Positions 49,571 to 62,433 of a DNA stretch of 64,000 nucleotides are shown here, in pieces. Numbering within the stretch: position 1 is the first letter of the stretch; every line of letters begins with the position of its first letter. Both the position numbers and the translations under genes were made by a program. Below the pieces are notes generated by a model, which worked only from the letters and a program-made list of their open reading frames with translations, searched no databases and was not told the DNA's origin. Source of the stretch: Siphonodentalium dalli (Eukaryota > Mollusca > Scaphopoda > Gadilida > Siphonodentaliidae); contig CP136066.1 in assembly GCA_032622095.1 (NCBI GenBank), positions 106,661,319-106,725,318 on the forward strand, written 5' to 3'.

Positions 49571-50867
49571 TAATTTTTAAAATAACCTTAAGGTAGAATC
49601 TACTTGATCAATGAATTTTCTTTGTCTACTTTCTTTGTTTTTCTAATGTTATATTGGACCTATTTTGTTTTAAAATGAGCATATAGTTCACCTAAAATTA
49701 AACTAGGTGCATTACAAGCTTATTTTCATGATTACTGGCTGATATTTAACACTCCATTTTCAAAATTTTCCAATTGTCGTAATATTTTGAAACAAATATT
49801 ATTTATCTGATGATTGTAGAAATAAAATTCCATCAGCCTACAAATTCCCAAACTAATTTTTTTTTACTTCCAAATTTCAAGATGGCGAATAGAGATATTT
49901 ATCCAGAAACTGATCAACTGATTTCTACGACAACGACTTGGGATATAAGCATGCCGCTTGTCAGGAATTTAAGACCTCTGCTAATGATTTTACAATCTAA
50001 TTGAGGCTTCTGAACTTCTGAAGCTTTGTCTATAAACTGTTAGTAGACTACTGTACAAATGACGAAATATTTTACTCAGTATTTTAAGACCGAGCCTTTT
50101 TATTTAATTCACCTTATACACTTGGTTAGTAAGCAATGATGTAGATGCAGCTATTTTATGTTGTCCATGACTTGTGAGATTTCACTCTCACTTCATGAGG
50201 TTAAAAATCATGATATTAAATTTGAAGAAAAAAAATGAATTTTAAAGCAATTAAAAACTGGATTTTACCCTCGCTATGGATGTTTTATTGTGTTTTACAA
50301 AAATTGCAAAAGTTTCAAATGATCATTTTTGTATCTGTCCCAAGCTTGTGGGAGCAAATGCTTCTATCATTTTCATCATTTACCAAGTCTTCCAAATATA
50401 TTCTCATTGCTTTAATCTTCCTTCCATTTGGGATGAACAGGGACTTTTTAGTCAGGTAATTTGGAGGAATTGTCAATAAAAGATTTGACTGTAATGTATC
50501 CACATTAGAGTTCATTGCAGTCGCATATAATTTTGTGATGTAAATAGGCCGATAAATATATATTATACCTATGGGTAGGGTTTTAATATGTAATTCGAGA
50601 AATTAGTGAATATGATCGTGATTTTTTCAGTTCTTATTCAAAATGTGTATTTTATACACTAGAATCTCATCAAGAAGTAAAATAGTTTTCATAAAAATTA
50701 GCCTGGAACCCTGAGTACATCTTTACAATGGTGTGGAACGCTGCGTTGGGCTTTATTCTCAAATTAGCAGCACACAACATTATTTGTATATATGAATTAT
50801 ATGCAGCGACTCCATTTGACAGAATCATTGCTGCTTGTTTACCAGGGAAAATTCCCAAATTAACAAG
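49571..50867. other. Downstream intergenic DNA, unassigned
   Basis: AT-rich. No exon, RNA gene or repeat end recognised. Confidence 0.35.
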
Positions 50868-50988
50868 TACAGTAATGTACTGAGAGCTTTCCGATGAATG
50901 GCAACAAGCCATATTTCCGACTAAATCCTGAAAAATTACCCATAATTCTGCTGTGGTTAAGGAGTTGATTATTTAGGGCATTACTGTA
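50868..50988. mobile_element. Foldback element, family B (copy 5, left arm deleted)
   Basis: TACAGTAATG at left jumps straight to GAGAGCTTTCCGATGAATGG, and the right arm is complete to CATTACTGTA. Confidence 0.85.
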
Positions 50989-52726
50989 CTAAATATTTTC
51001 ATTTGTGCAGAGTTTAGAAGTTGTGTTTTCGGAAATGGAACAATCGGCGCAGCTGGAGTTTTCAGTAATATTAGTTGAATGCTACATGCCCTGGTTACTC
51101 ACATATCAGTTTGGTTCACTTCAATAAGCTCATAATATGTCTTTGAGTGTGTTGATATCTGTACAGAGTGATATTTATCACAAGACTTACAAATTTTCAA
51201 TGTGAAGACCTAAAAAAATATATACTGGTACTAACTATTTAGCCCTTCGATAATGATGTGTAGCCCTAGTTCCCATTCATTCATTTCTTGGGATGAGCGC
51301 AGTCAATGTCGCTAAGTGGATACATTAGAGTTCATGAGACTGCCATTGATGTTAATTTGTTTTGTATATTGTGATAATTATGTAAAACTTACCTCACTCT
51401 GCGAAGCACTATAATGGGAGTTGACAATGCCTGAATTTAAATAATTTGAACATGGTTCTGACTGAAAAAGAGGTTTAGATCTCATCATGAGAGGTTTTTA
51501 GATTTGTATCTGTTTTCGCACTGTGCTACCTTACTCTTATTTAAATTTGCATACCACTATTTGGTGCAAATTTAAAACTCAACTAAAAATAGTACGACAC
51601 TTGAATATATGTCAAATAACAGGGAAAAAAGAGGGCTATATTAGATAATGGACAATTAAATTTGCATTCAGACAATCAATCTTAACATAATTTTTTATAT
51701 GTAAAGCGATAAATCATGGTTCCATCTTTGATGTTGAAATGTTGCTAAGAAATACACATATTCCAGACTGAAGATGCATGAAAGCACGACCCCATATTCA
51801 AAACTCTGGGTGATGCCATGCCCAACCATGGTCAAAGAGTCTGAGTTATGTCAACATAACTATATGCAGCCAAGCATTAATTTTTTTCTGAAGTCAGCAA
51901 CACACAATGTTGTTATTTTACTTTTTCGTAGTTAAATTCAATGATGGCCATAACTATTGAAATATCAGAATTATTATTTGGACCATATTTGCACATGTCT
52001 TCACAACAAAATTATGATGCAGTTTGTTCTATTTGATGTAAATTTTCATTGTTATTGTCTTTGACATACACTTGTATCTTCAGGGATGAATAAGAACTGA
52101 AATTGTCATCAGACAAAACACTTTAACTAAAATATTTGGTCAGTTTTGAAATCGCGCACCCTGCTGACAAATTAAAAATGAAAAATAGTTCTGCTTGAAT
52201 TTAGATATGAGTAAGGATATTTTTTTTTACAGAGGTGCTTTAGCTGTGATCAAAGCAAAATAACTTGCATTTTATGGTTACGAACGGTAACAGGGTTTCC
52301 GCTAGCTGTTGAGGGAATGGGACCCCTATAGCTGCTGATGCAAAATTTAGGAGAGGGACTCACTGTCCCTCTAGTGGATACCCTGTGGATAGGCAATTCT
52401 TTTGTGTGCAATAGTGTTATTTTTATATGTATTGATGTATTTGTAGAGATGTTTAAAGTTTTTTGAGAGAATAACACATGCACCACATATCAAAAATATG
52501 ATCTTTCATCCCCGAACTGTTTATATTTATACCGGTCGAGAAAATAGTAATTCTGAGTTGGAAGAGACCAGCCCACAGAAGTTATAACTGATCAATGTAT
52601 GATTGTGGGGACAGTAAATGTTACTATATTTGGACCCTGTGCTGTTAGACAATGATCTGTAATTTGTTTTCCTTGGACGAATCTAATTTTTGTTATCAAT
52701 TTTAATTTGAATATGTGTGACACCAG
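50989..52726. other. Intergenic DNA, unassigned
   Basis: No coding sequence or repeat ends recognised. GGGTTTCCGCTAGC at about 52290 is part of no recognised unit. Confidence 0.35.
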
Positions 52727-53221
52727 GGCTCGTATTCACCAACTGGGTTTATATTTTGTCTGGGTAGTTTTGTACAAAGCAACTGTGGTCATTGATGGGA
52801 AGATATCACTGTGGTATAGGTTATCCAATCAAGGGGATTGACGGGGATCATAGATTGACCACTGATTACAAAAACATTCTGCTCATAGCAGTACACATGG
52901 TTGATTTCAATCATGAGAAACTGTGGGAAAAGGTCGGGCACAAAATACAACATTGGTGCAAGGAATAATTCTAGGATCTCAATCATATCATCAAAACTCA
53001 TTCTGCAGAAAGATTGTCGGAATCTTTACACCCATATTCCGCTATGTGTGATGATTGTATCTGGTGAGTGGTCGCAATTAAGTCATGAGATGGTGTCTAT
53101 TGACAAATTAAATCTGATAGATTGAGTGCCATATCTACAACAGTGTGTTCTTATGCATTCAGCCACTACAAAAATAAACTACCCGGTTTATAAAATAAAC
53201 CCAGTTGGTGAATATGAGCCC
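52727..53221. mobile_element. Terminal-inverted-repeat element, family K
   Basis: GGGCTCGTATTCACCAACTG then GGTTTATATTTTGTCTGGGT at left pair with ACCCGGTTTATAAAATAAAC then CCAGTTGGTGAATATGAGCC at right. About 50 bp arms, 495 bp overall. No transposase, and the flanking duplication is not clear. Confidence 0.75.
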
Positions 53222-53843
53222 AGATTTTTCTCACATATTTTATGTAGATACATTTACAATATGTCATGTAAACTATTTTCATTAAATAATTTGTTGTTGT
53301 TGGAAAGTGTTTTCTGGAATTTAGATCCTATTTTTAAGCCATTTAATGGTTGTGATCAGAGTCAAGGCTGATTGGCTTAATGTTCGTTGTGCACTCATAA
53401 ACAGCAGGACTTCAATTTTATATTTTAAGATACCGTTTACATGTGTTATTCTCTCATCTTCTTTATCAGTTGGTCACGGAATTGTTTTATTCTTCAACAT
53501 TTTTGCTAATTTGGAAAGTAGAATTTTTATGTGTAGTAATGCTCAAACAATAACGATAGCTTTGATGCATATTATTATGTGATAGGTCACAGTATATAGA
53601 CCATATGATAGGTCTTAGTTCAAAAAGTTTTAAAGTAAAAAAATTGTAAATTTTCTAAGAGATATATAATTTAACTTGCGTATGAAAGGTGTTGGGTTTT
53701 ATAATTAAAGATATCTCTGTGCTAAACATTGTAATCAACCATCTTGAATACTACCCATGGAACTTTCAGATTGCATAGTTTTATTATAATTCTATTCAGC
53801 AGATGCTTCCAATATCAATGGAAACTGGTTTGACTGGTTTTTC
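53222..53843. other. Intergenic DNA, unassigned
   Basis: No feature recognised. Confidence 0.35.
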
Positions 53844-54246
53844 TTAACCCTTTACCCAACAGAACGGCCCTGTGCCAATGCATTCTCTTATATATGCGAG
53901 TCGACCATAGGTCGCCTCGCATATATAAGAGAATGCATTGGCTTAACACATTAAAAATTATAAAATTGTTAAAGAATGTAAGAAAAAATGGTAAAAAGTG
54001 TTAAAAAAAAAGATTTTTTTTTAGGCCAATGCATTCTCTTATATATGCGAGGCGACCTATGGTCGACTCGCATATATAAGAGAATGCATTGGCACAGGGC
54101 ATAACTGTAACTATCACAATGTGGTCAAGGAGCCGGTTCCAATGATATCCATATTTGTATGGTTCTATCGAGACAGACCGAAGATATTTTAGGCTGTTGA
54201 AGCTTTATTTGGCCGGTTTTGGCCGGTTTGTTGGGTAAAGGGTTAA
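53844..54246 (-). mobile_element. TTAA-flanked miniature element, family D (copy 2)
   Basis: Same element as 4133-4535 in the opposite orientation, with perfect TTAACCCTTTACCCAACA ends, two hairpins and the CCGGTTTTGGCCGGTTTG arm next to the right end. Very few differences from the first copy. Confidence 0.88.
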
Positions 54247-55458
54247 AGAAGTCAAGGTCTTCGCAGTGGGTCCATGTGAATTTGTGAAATGTCATGAACG
54301 TCTGTAAAACATATATCATCAACAAGTACATGTAAAAAATATATCAACGTTCTTATTGCCATTGTCCATAATTCTCCAATAACGAGATTTTGTAACATCC
54401 AATCAAATTGTAAGGTAGCGTTGGAATAGGTCAAAATATTGAACATTATTCTGAAAAACAGATTTAGACTCAAATATTTGAAATAGTGTGCGATCAGCGT
54501 AACAGTGATATTTACTTAACAATAGTTTCAACATGAGAAATATAGTTAATGGGAGAATTATCTAAAGTCTATATGGGAATGAAGTTGACCCTATTTTCCC
54601 ATGTTCTTAGTAATGATCGATTTACAGTCTTTCATGATGTTTCGCATTTACCCACTGTGAATGCCTTACATGCCTTTAAGCATCAACAGGAACTGAATGT
54701 TTGAAAGCAAAATTTCATAGAAATATATACTTACTCATTGTGGCAAAGTGCATCTAAAAAGATCTAGATTTTTCATATGACTGAATCCATGTTCACTTAA
54801 ATTTGTAGGTATTTAAATTACTTGGGGTATGGAAGTTTTCATCAATATTTCATTGATTGTTGATATTAGCTGAAAGTTCCTCCTAAATATTTCAATTGTG
54901 ATTAGTTATAAATCCAAAGTTTCTTTTTCTAGTGCCTTTGGAACAACTCCCCAGCATCTAAGTCATTTTCACCAGAATATATTGAATAAAATATGATTTT
55001 ATTTCATTTTGACCATGATAAATATTCCACAATGTTAAATGACAAGTAAGTAAATATATATTCAAATTTTGCATTTAGACCTTCATAACATATTTTATAT
55101 AATGGGAACTTCACTTTCTCTTTTCTGACTCTTGACATTTTCAGACTTGTTATTTGTATATATCGATTCCTATCAAGTTTTGTTGTGCACACATACAATA
55201 CATGTACTTTGTGTATATTAGTTAGAATATGTACTAAAGATAAATCAAACCCCCAACTTTGAATAGATTTATCAATACGGTAACTGTGCTCACTAAATTT
55301 AGTAGGAGATATTCCCTTTTGACTTTAATTTAATTCTTAGTTTTTCTCACTGTCTAATTATTAGACAATGAGGAAAACTTTCATGTGTGTCTTAATTCTG
55401 AACTTATATGGTTCGGGGCTAAAATGAGACAGTTGAGTATTGAAAGTCCTGTGGTATT
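54247..55458. repeat. Intergenic DNA with a fragment of foldback family M
   Basis: 54258-54440 resembles both arms of the foldback at 57785-58285 (TCTGTAAAACATATATCATC, ATAATTCTCCAATAACGAGA). The rest is unassigned. Confidence 0.45.
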
Positions 55459-55904
55459 ATAACCCTTTCTATACTAAATACTCTGACAATTAATTCCTTT
55501 TGGAAATGTTCAGATAATAAGTTCAACAAACGACCATCTGGACATTTCCCACCAACGTATAGGAATACTTCTACAATTCTCGTATCTTTTCATCTCTTTG
55601 TCGTCTGCTCATTTTTGCTTATATTCTTTAACAGGGTTATTTTGTAGGTTTAGCGCCAGGGAATCTTACGTTTTTTCATGGGCATCAAAATTATTACTAT
55701 GAATAACTTGGTGATAGTTTTGAGTTATAACATGCCCCTAAGGTTTTATCCACTTTTAAAAAAAATTCGCTATAGCATGCTTAAGCATACCCAAAAAAAA
55801 TTCAACCCAAAAATAAATAATTATTTTTTAGTTTTTTTTAGGGCCGATTTTACAGACCGTAAATTAAGGCCGATGAGATCGGCCCCTGGCACTGAAAGGG
55901 TTAA
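55459..55904. mobile_element. Chimeric TTAA-type element
   Basis: The left end is family G (AACCCTTTCTATACTAAATA, GGAAATGTTCAGATAATAAG). The right end is that of the 1651-1906 element (GGCCGATGAGATCGGCCCCT then GGCACTGAAAGGGTTAA). A/T-rich filler lies between. Confidence 0.6.
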
Positions 55905-56218
55905 ACAAATCAAGAATGATGCTGAGTAAATCAGCTACCTCCAGATCAACGTAGGGATGCCTTCAATTTAACGCTTTATCCCAACCCAGCTGCAGATTTC
56001 AACCATTCTTTTAAAAATATGCAGAATATAAGAATAGAATCTCACTATATTTACAAAGTATCCGCAATTCAATTTATTAATCGGTGCTTTACATCTACCA
56101 GACATTTGAGTAATGTATTTTTATAGTAATATTTGACTTTGAATATTTGTAAAATATTTTAGGGTTTGAAGACAACGAATACTGCTTTAAATTATACTGT
56201 ACCTAATTCCAGCCATTG
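55905..56218. other. Intergenic DNA, unassigned
   Basis: No feature recognised. Confidence 0.35.
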
Positions 56219-56348
56219 TACAGTAATGCCCTAAATAATCGACTCCTTAACCACAGCAGTATTATGGGTAATTTTTCAGGATTTTTCCTGAAAAATTTCC
56301 CATAATTCTGCTGTGGTTAAAGTGTCATATACTTCGGGCATTACTGTA
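56219..56348. mobile_element. Foldback element, family B (copy 6, centre deleted)
   Basis: TACAGTAATGCCCTAAATAA ... to ...GGGCATTACTGTA with arms of about 60 bp meeting directly at CAGGATTTTTCCTG. The normal centre is missing symmetrically. Confidence 0.85.
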
Positions 56349-56636
56349 TGATGATTGACCCTTCAAATTGATAACCAGTGAAATTGGTGGTAATGTGATG
56401 TTCCCTGATTACAAACATTTGTTTGCATTCTCTCGTATTCATTGTCGTTATTATCTGCTGTCATTTTTATTACAAGCTACAAGGGGAACCTCTCTAATAT
56501 TTTAATATTATTCCTTGTATTCATGGATGGGAATATCTGCAGAAGTTCCTGGATAATGTTTGTTGGAAGAGTAGTTTGCTAACTCTCAAGTTCTTTCTTG
56601 TCTTGTCCTTTCTTCTATCATAATCTCTGCTATTTC
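56349..56636. other. Intergenic DNA, unassigned
   Basis: No feature recognised. Confidence 0.35.
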
Positions 56637-56982
56637 TTAAGGGGGAACTGTACCTAAATCCAGCCATATGTGGGAACATATCCTTCTTTACTCAACATAA
56701 TATATGGAACAAATTAATTAATTTGAGCCAGGAATTAGTGCAATATACACTCATGTGCTCTATGAATGGTGTAAACAACATGGTAATTATAATGAAAATG
56801 AGTTTATGGCTCGAGCCATAAACTCATTTTCATTATAATTACCATGTTTTACAACGTTCATAGTACATTGGTGTATTTTGCACTAATTCCTTGCTCAAAT
56901 TCATTAATTTGTTGCATATATTCTGTTGAGTATAGTATGAGATGACCCCATAAATGGCTGGATTTGGGTAGTCCCCCTTTAA
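56637..56982. mobile_element. TTAA-flanked long foldback element, family L
   Basis: TTAAGGGGGAACTGTACCTA at left pairs with GGTAGTCCCCCTTTAA at right. Arms of about 165 bp meet at the perfect palindrome GGCTCGAGCC (about 56809-56818). TTAA borders at both ends. Confidence 0.85.
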
Positions 56983-57784
56983 AACTGCACCCAAAAAATT
57001 TGAAGAGATCAGAGGTTTATCCAGAGCCCAAATATGAGCATCCCCTTTGGCTTGAAATTGTGGGATATATCAGATCACAGTACGCACCAGTAATAGAAAC
57101 AAATGGGCTATTTATAGACGTATGCACCTTGAGTGAATCACATAAGTTGCTCTGATTTAGCTCACTGTTCTTATTTGGCATGATGATTGCGCATATAGCA
57201 ATGTCCCCATGCCACTGATAACTTGGTCAGGCGAGGTATTTCTAACAAGAAATAATGGTATTCTGTGGCAGGGATCAAAGTACTCACTCCAAACTTAATT
57301 TGGGCACCCACCAAAGTAATTTGAAACCTGAATACTGGCTCACAATTGCACTAGGTCAACCCCTGAAAATGGTAGCATCTCACCTTTCATTCTGTGTCAT
57401 ATTCCCAATTTGTTCATCTTGTGGATTGATCAAATAAGCTGTGCTGCTTAATAATAGTTAATACAGACAAAGTTGAATTCATAATAATATACCCATTCAA
57501 CCATATTCAAGTTTTATCTATTAAACTGAAGAAATTGTCTGATATTTTACATGTCTCATTATTTATTGACTATATTTATACTAAATGCATATTGTAAATA
57601 AATTGTACAGGTTATTATAAATAAAAAAATAATTTTATTATTTCATTGTTATCATCTATGCCTGACCACCGTGCTGACATCTCACCCATGGGTCAATTAA
57701 ATCACCAGATTCTCATTCCGTCAATCATGACAATATATTGGTCTCGTCAAATGTTTAAATTCTTTTTTTTTTAATTAGTAAATT
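56983..57784. other. Intergenic DNA, unassigned
   Basis: Short open frames (60-63 codons) without motif. No repeat ends recognised. Confidence 0.35.
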
Positions 57785-58285
57785 TTTTTAATGTGCAAAA
57801 ATAAAAGTCTTAAAACATAACCACTGAGAAGAACATGGAGAAATAGATAATCTTTGTTCTTATATTCATTATTGATAGTTCTCCAGTAACAAAATTTCAC
57901 GTGTTGAATCCATTGTTTGTAAACAAAGCTGTTGTACATTGATTTGTCAAAAAACATTGTTAAATGTGTAGAAGTTCAAATATTTTAGTCTGAATATAAT
58001 TTTCTGAATATTTTTGAATGCTTTGACCTTTTCCAATGTTTACTGTCAAAGTTTTGGTTAAACTATGGTATCATCTTGGACTAATTGAACTTTTATCAGG
58101 AATTTCACTGTAATTGTAATATTTACAAAACCATGGTTTTGACATTCAAAATCTCAATATTGGAGAGTTATTAATTAATAAAGAAAATAAGAACAAAGTC
58201 AATCTATTTTTTCATGTGCATTTACTATTTGATGATAGTTGTTTTACAGACTTTTATTTAATTTTGCATGAACCCACTTCGAAGG
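57785..58285. mobile_element. Degenerate long foldback, family M
   Basis: GCAAAAATAAAAGTCTTAAA, ATAATCTTTGTTCTTATATT and AGTTCTCCAGTAACAAAATT at left recur in reverse complement at right (AAATATTTACAAAACC, AATAAGAACAAAGTCAATCT, TTTTACAGACTTTTATTT). Arms have diverged considerably. Confidence 0.55.
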
Positions 58286-59319
58286 CACTACAAAACTCAT
58301 TAATCACTCGATTTGATCAAATTATCCACTTTCAAAACACATACTGCTTCAACACATACTGCAAAGCACACACTGCTTCAATGTCCAGAAATGACGAAGA
58401 TTATTAGCGCAGGCAAAATAATTAACTTGTCCACCAATTTTTAAGAAAAGTTTGATAAGAATCTAGCGATTATTTATTGTCACCTCATAGGATCTCAAAT
58501 TGAATATGGAATGAATGTTTGCCATCCGTAACACTTTCGAAGGAGGGTCCAACGAAATGGTTCACATTTTATTTTTTGAAGTTATTCTTAATTTTGAAAA
58601 TTTAACATTGGTTTTCTGTCCGTCCTCAAAGAAGGCTCAGCCTTGGTTGATTGGATTACAATTTTATTTGGCATGGAGATCCGCATTATTGCCTATCTTT
58701 TAATTAGTGCCAATTGCCACATAGTTCCATCTAAATCTGGCTACTATAACATTAATCTCAGGTGCCTAATAATCGTGATGGCCAAATAGTAGTAATCGGT
58801 GGGAATTTATGCTGAAAATAATAAGTGATGTCAATTTCAATGTTTGTCTCAATGCCAAATAATAGTGATCATTGGTAATTTTCTTTAGGCACCTGAGAGT
58901 ACAGTACTGGTACCTCAAATCTGGCCCAGACAAGCTTATCGCCTTATATTAGCTATTTTAATTTCGGGCACCAAAATCACAATTGTTCTAAATCTGGATA
59001 CCCTAATATCTTAATCTGAAACAATGTTCAACGCATGGCTTTTATGGCATTTCAGCATTGGAATATTTTACTGAAATATTCTTGAGGGGAAGTTGCATAA
59101 TAAAGGGTAACACCAATGACCAATTGAGCACAATTGGACCCCAATTAGGTTAATTTCACTCTATTTACATGTTGGCCCAACACATTGAAATTTCCCAAAA
59201 GACGATGAACAGGGAATTAATCTAACCCCTGGGACTCGTGTGGTCATGCTGTTATGCATGCTATGATATTGGTGAGTCCTGCAGATTTAGCTATGATATG
59301 GTGGGGCAAAATAATGCTG
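58286..59319. other. Intergenic DNA, unassigned
   Basis: A short tandem (ACACATACTGCTTCA, two to three times, about 58338-58382) is the only structure seen. Confidence 0.35.
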
Positions 59320-59567
59320 TTAACCCTTCCATGATGGGAGCTATGCTGGTGCAGCATTAAAGATCCTGTGCCATTACATTAATTATCTTATATATTCAAG
59401 TCTCCCATAGGGAGCCTCGCATATATAAGAATGCACTGGCTTACAAGGTCAAGGTAAATATTGTTAAGCCAATATCAACTCCCTATGGGAGACTGGCATA
59501 TATAAGAGCATGCATTGGCACACAGTTTTCGCAAAAGTTCAGGAATCTCCAATCATGGAAGGGTTAA
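59320..59567. mobile_element. TTAA-flanked miniature element, family A (copy 5)
   Basis: TTAACCCTTCCATGATGG at left and TCATGGAAGGGTTAA at right. One complete and one shortened hairpin, with GCTGGTGCAGCATTAAAGAT near the left end. Confidence 0.85.
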
Positions 59568-60346
59568 TAAATAATAAAAAAAAATTTCATTTTGAAGGTG
59601 TCATTATATGATCTTGTTTTATTCAACATATATATTCTAAAATAGTTTAATATGTTGTTGGTTGTTGCTATGCTATCGTGCCAGTCTTCCAGTGCGTCTA
59701 TAACCAGAAATGGTTCCTGCACTGATATATCTACAGATACAATAAGATTCAAGGTGATCCCAATAATCACAATCAAGCATTCACAGATTCAAGCTCCCAA
59801 GGAAATCTTACCTGCTGCCTCACGTCATGTTTTTCGATTTCGGTGCAGGAGTTACGGTCCTTGTTGGGAAAATTTACGCGCGAAATTGTAAACAGAAGAA
59901 ATCAACCAACTAATTAAATACACAGCTATCGGGTATTCTATAATGAATCGTCCACACGCTTCACTTCTTTGAATAAAATGCAATCAACCGACAAAGAACA
60001 ACAGGTAAAATTGTGATTATTAGAGAATTAGCACCGAATAAAATAATAATATTCGAACAAAAGTTGACAAAAACAGAAAACAGGTCGGGCACACATCCAA
60101 AACAAGCTATATCATGTAGCTCGTTTCTTCTATCATACTTCATAGCCCGATGGAGCTACATTTTTAATGTGATTTACACGTCTCATTCAATTTTGGACAC
60201 CAGCACGAAAAACGAGATAGCAATTGACTTTCATTAGTTGGGTCTACAAATAGATAGTTATCAAGTCTACAAATAAAGTTAGTTGGGTCTACAAATGGGT
60301 TAGGCCTAAAAAAAAACAAAAACCTTTGTTTCCCCTAACCCGGTCG
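59568..60346. other. Intergenic DNA, unassigned
   Basis: Contains an exon-like stretch on the - strand (see rejected items) and a short tandem GTTGGGTCTACAAAT / AAGTCTACAAATAAAGTTA at 60237-60300. No gene supported. Confidence 0.35.
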
Positions 60347-60489
60347 GGGTCGATTCGGTCCAGGGCTGTTTCGGCCGGGCTTGTTCGGCCCATGGTTTGG
60401 GCCGAACAGTCTCACCTAAAAATGTTTTTATCAGTAGGATATTTGGATGTTTATATATATTTTTCTTTTGTATGTTATTTTATTATTAA

Positions 60490-62218
60490 TCTATATATAT
60501 AAAACCCGCCGTCTGTGTGTGTGTGTATCTGTCTGTGTGTGTGTGTATAACTCGGTCACGCTTTTGGCGCGTTTATAACTTTTCAACCATGCGTCCTATG
60601 TGGCCCAAATTTGTACCCCGACCTATAGTGTGTCATAAAAGGTGACTCACCAAATTTCACGCCGATTGGTTAAAGCAAACCTGAGATCTAACATGGTCCC
60701 CAAATGCAGCATTTGCACTCAAGTAGACACTATTTCTTATGACGTTTGTCGAAATGACGTCATTGACGTCGAACACAAATCAATACTTGCTTTGCTATTG
60801 TAGGCGAAACTTCCATGCGCTCTACCAAAGCGTTGTTGGAAATTAATGTGTCAGTTCAGGTTCAGTGTGAATTTAGGTAACGAATGTTGATTTTGTCGCG
60901 GAAGTGCATGTATAGTGGGGTGTAGAGTCAAAACTCGAACGTTCTACCGTCGTTGGGAATGGGTGGATGTAGTGGTTTGCAGAGCCAAGACTCGAACGTT
61001 CGTCGTTGGGAATGGGTGCTAATATGGTATTTTAATTTGCCAGTTGGGTTTGAACACAAGTAAAGAATGCTGTCTTTGATACGAAAGTTGTGCATTGAGT
61101 GTGGAATCGAAGGAGTACCGGAAAAACGTGGGTAGGCGGTACCCAGTGGGTACCGTGAACTCAGTAAATTCGCCGGAACTCAGTTGAAAAAAGCACATTC
61201 CCGGGACAGGCCTAATAATAGGGCCTACAGTGTAAACAATACTGCCGACGCTAATTAATGCTCTTTTAATCTTTCGGTTGAGTGCAAATCTGATACAAGA
61301 ATAAATGTTTAAAAGATCACAATGCGCGAAGCGCACGCGTTTTAAATTCATATAATGTGCGCGAAGCTCATAAAGGGGCTGCAGGCCCCTATCCCGCTAA
61401 ATAAAGGTTCAGAATTGAGCCTGTTTCAGTCAGTATAGATTAAGTAAAATATCTCGATTTTTGCGTTCCATATATGTGCATGCATATACGTGGGTTGGGG
61501 AGATGATGGTGGGGGCAAAAATACAGTTTTATTGAAATAAAGTGTTCATACAAATGGGCCACGCAGTGCAGGGCGTGTGATTTATAGGCTGCATGTTGAA
61601 TACAGGGTCCGTTTAAAATGTGCTGCAAGCTCCCTATTTATGTGCGCGAAGCTCACGCAGTTTAAGATCATATAATGTGCGCGAAGCGCAGAAAGGGGCT
61701 GTACATAGGCTCCTCCCCTCTAAATAAAGATTCCGAATTGAGCCTGTTTCAGTTAGTATAGATAAAGTCAAATATTTTGATTGTTGCGTTCCATATGTGC
61801 ATGCATATACATGGGTCGGGGAGATGGGGGTGGGGGTAAAAATACAGTTTTATTGAAATAAAGTGTTCATACAAACGGGCCGCGCAGTGCAGGCGTGTGA
61901 TCATTAGGCGGCATGCTGAATACAGGTTCCAAAGGGGGTCCGTTCAAAATATGCAGCAAGCTTCCGAATGTAGGCTCCTGAATTGAGTATGTTTCAGTTG
62001 TTGCATAGTATTTAAATAATATACTGATTTTGTTTCGTTGCGCATATATATGTGGACTGGGTGTGTAGAAATACAGTTTTAGTGAAATAAAGTGTTGCAA
62101 TGCGCATCCAGTAACAAAAAGGAGAAACATGACAATTTCATGTGTCCATGAACGCGGACACTAGAAAATAACAAAGAAAAATTATATACCCGTCATTTTG
62201 TGACGGGCAACCCCCTAG
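60490..62218 (+). mobile_element. Non-autonomous Helitron
   Basis: Starts TCTATATATATAAAACCCGC (TC end) and finishes with the hairpin CCCGTCA-TTTTG-TGACGGG (62189-62207), CAACCCC and CTAG (62215-62218), inserted between A (60489) and T (62219). These are the defining Helitron features: 5' TC, 3' CTRR, a hairpin about ten bases upstream, an A|T target and no duplication. The interior holds two and a half units of a repeat with TGCGCGAAGC..A, TTCCGAATTGAGCCTGTTTC and ATACAGTTTTATTGAAATAA at about 61325, 61655 and 61965. No Rep/helicase is encoded. Confidence 0.9.
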
Positions 62219-62433
62219 TATTATAATAAAGCGTTTAATATTTTGATTATAGATTGGTACATGTTTCTACCTTTTTACACTCAGAACGGCTTCTGGCATG
62301 TTTGTTTGGACAAGATAAAACGGTGATTGATCTGAGTTGAGAATCACTCAGTTGGTGAGTTGAGACTTGTTCATGCAATCACAACATGTTTGTTTAAGTG
62401 AGGCTTGTTCATGCCTATCACAACATAATTTTT

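Noticed and set aside
59640..59891. Exon-like stretches on the - strand (GGCAGCAG|GTAAGA donor near 59810, and frame VQEPFLVIDALEDWHDSIAT)
   Set aside because: They could be the 5' end of a neighbouring gene, but no family was recognised and the frames do not join convincingly.
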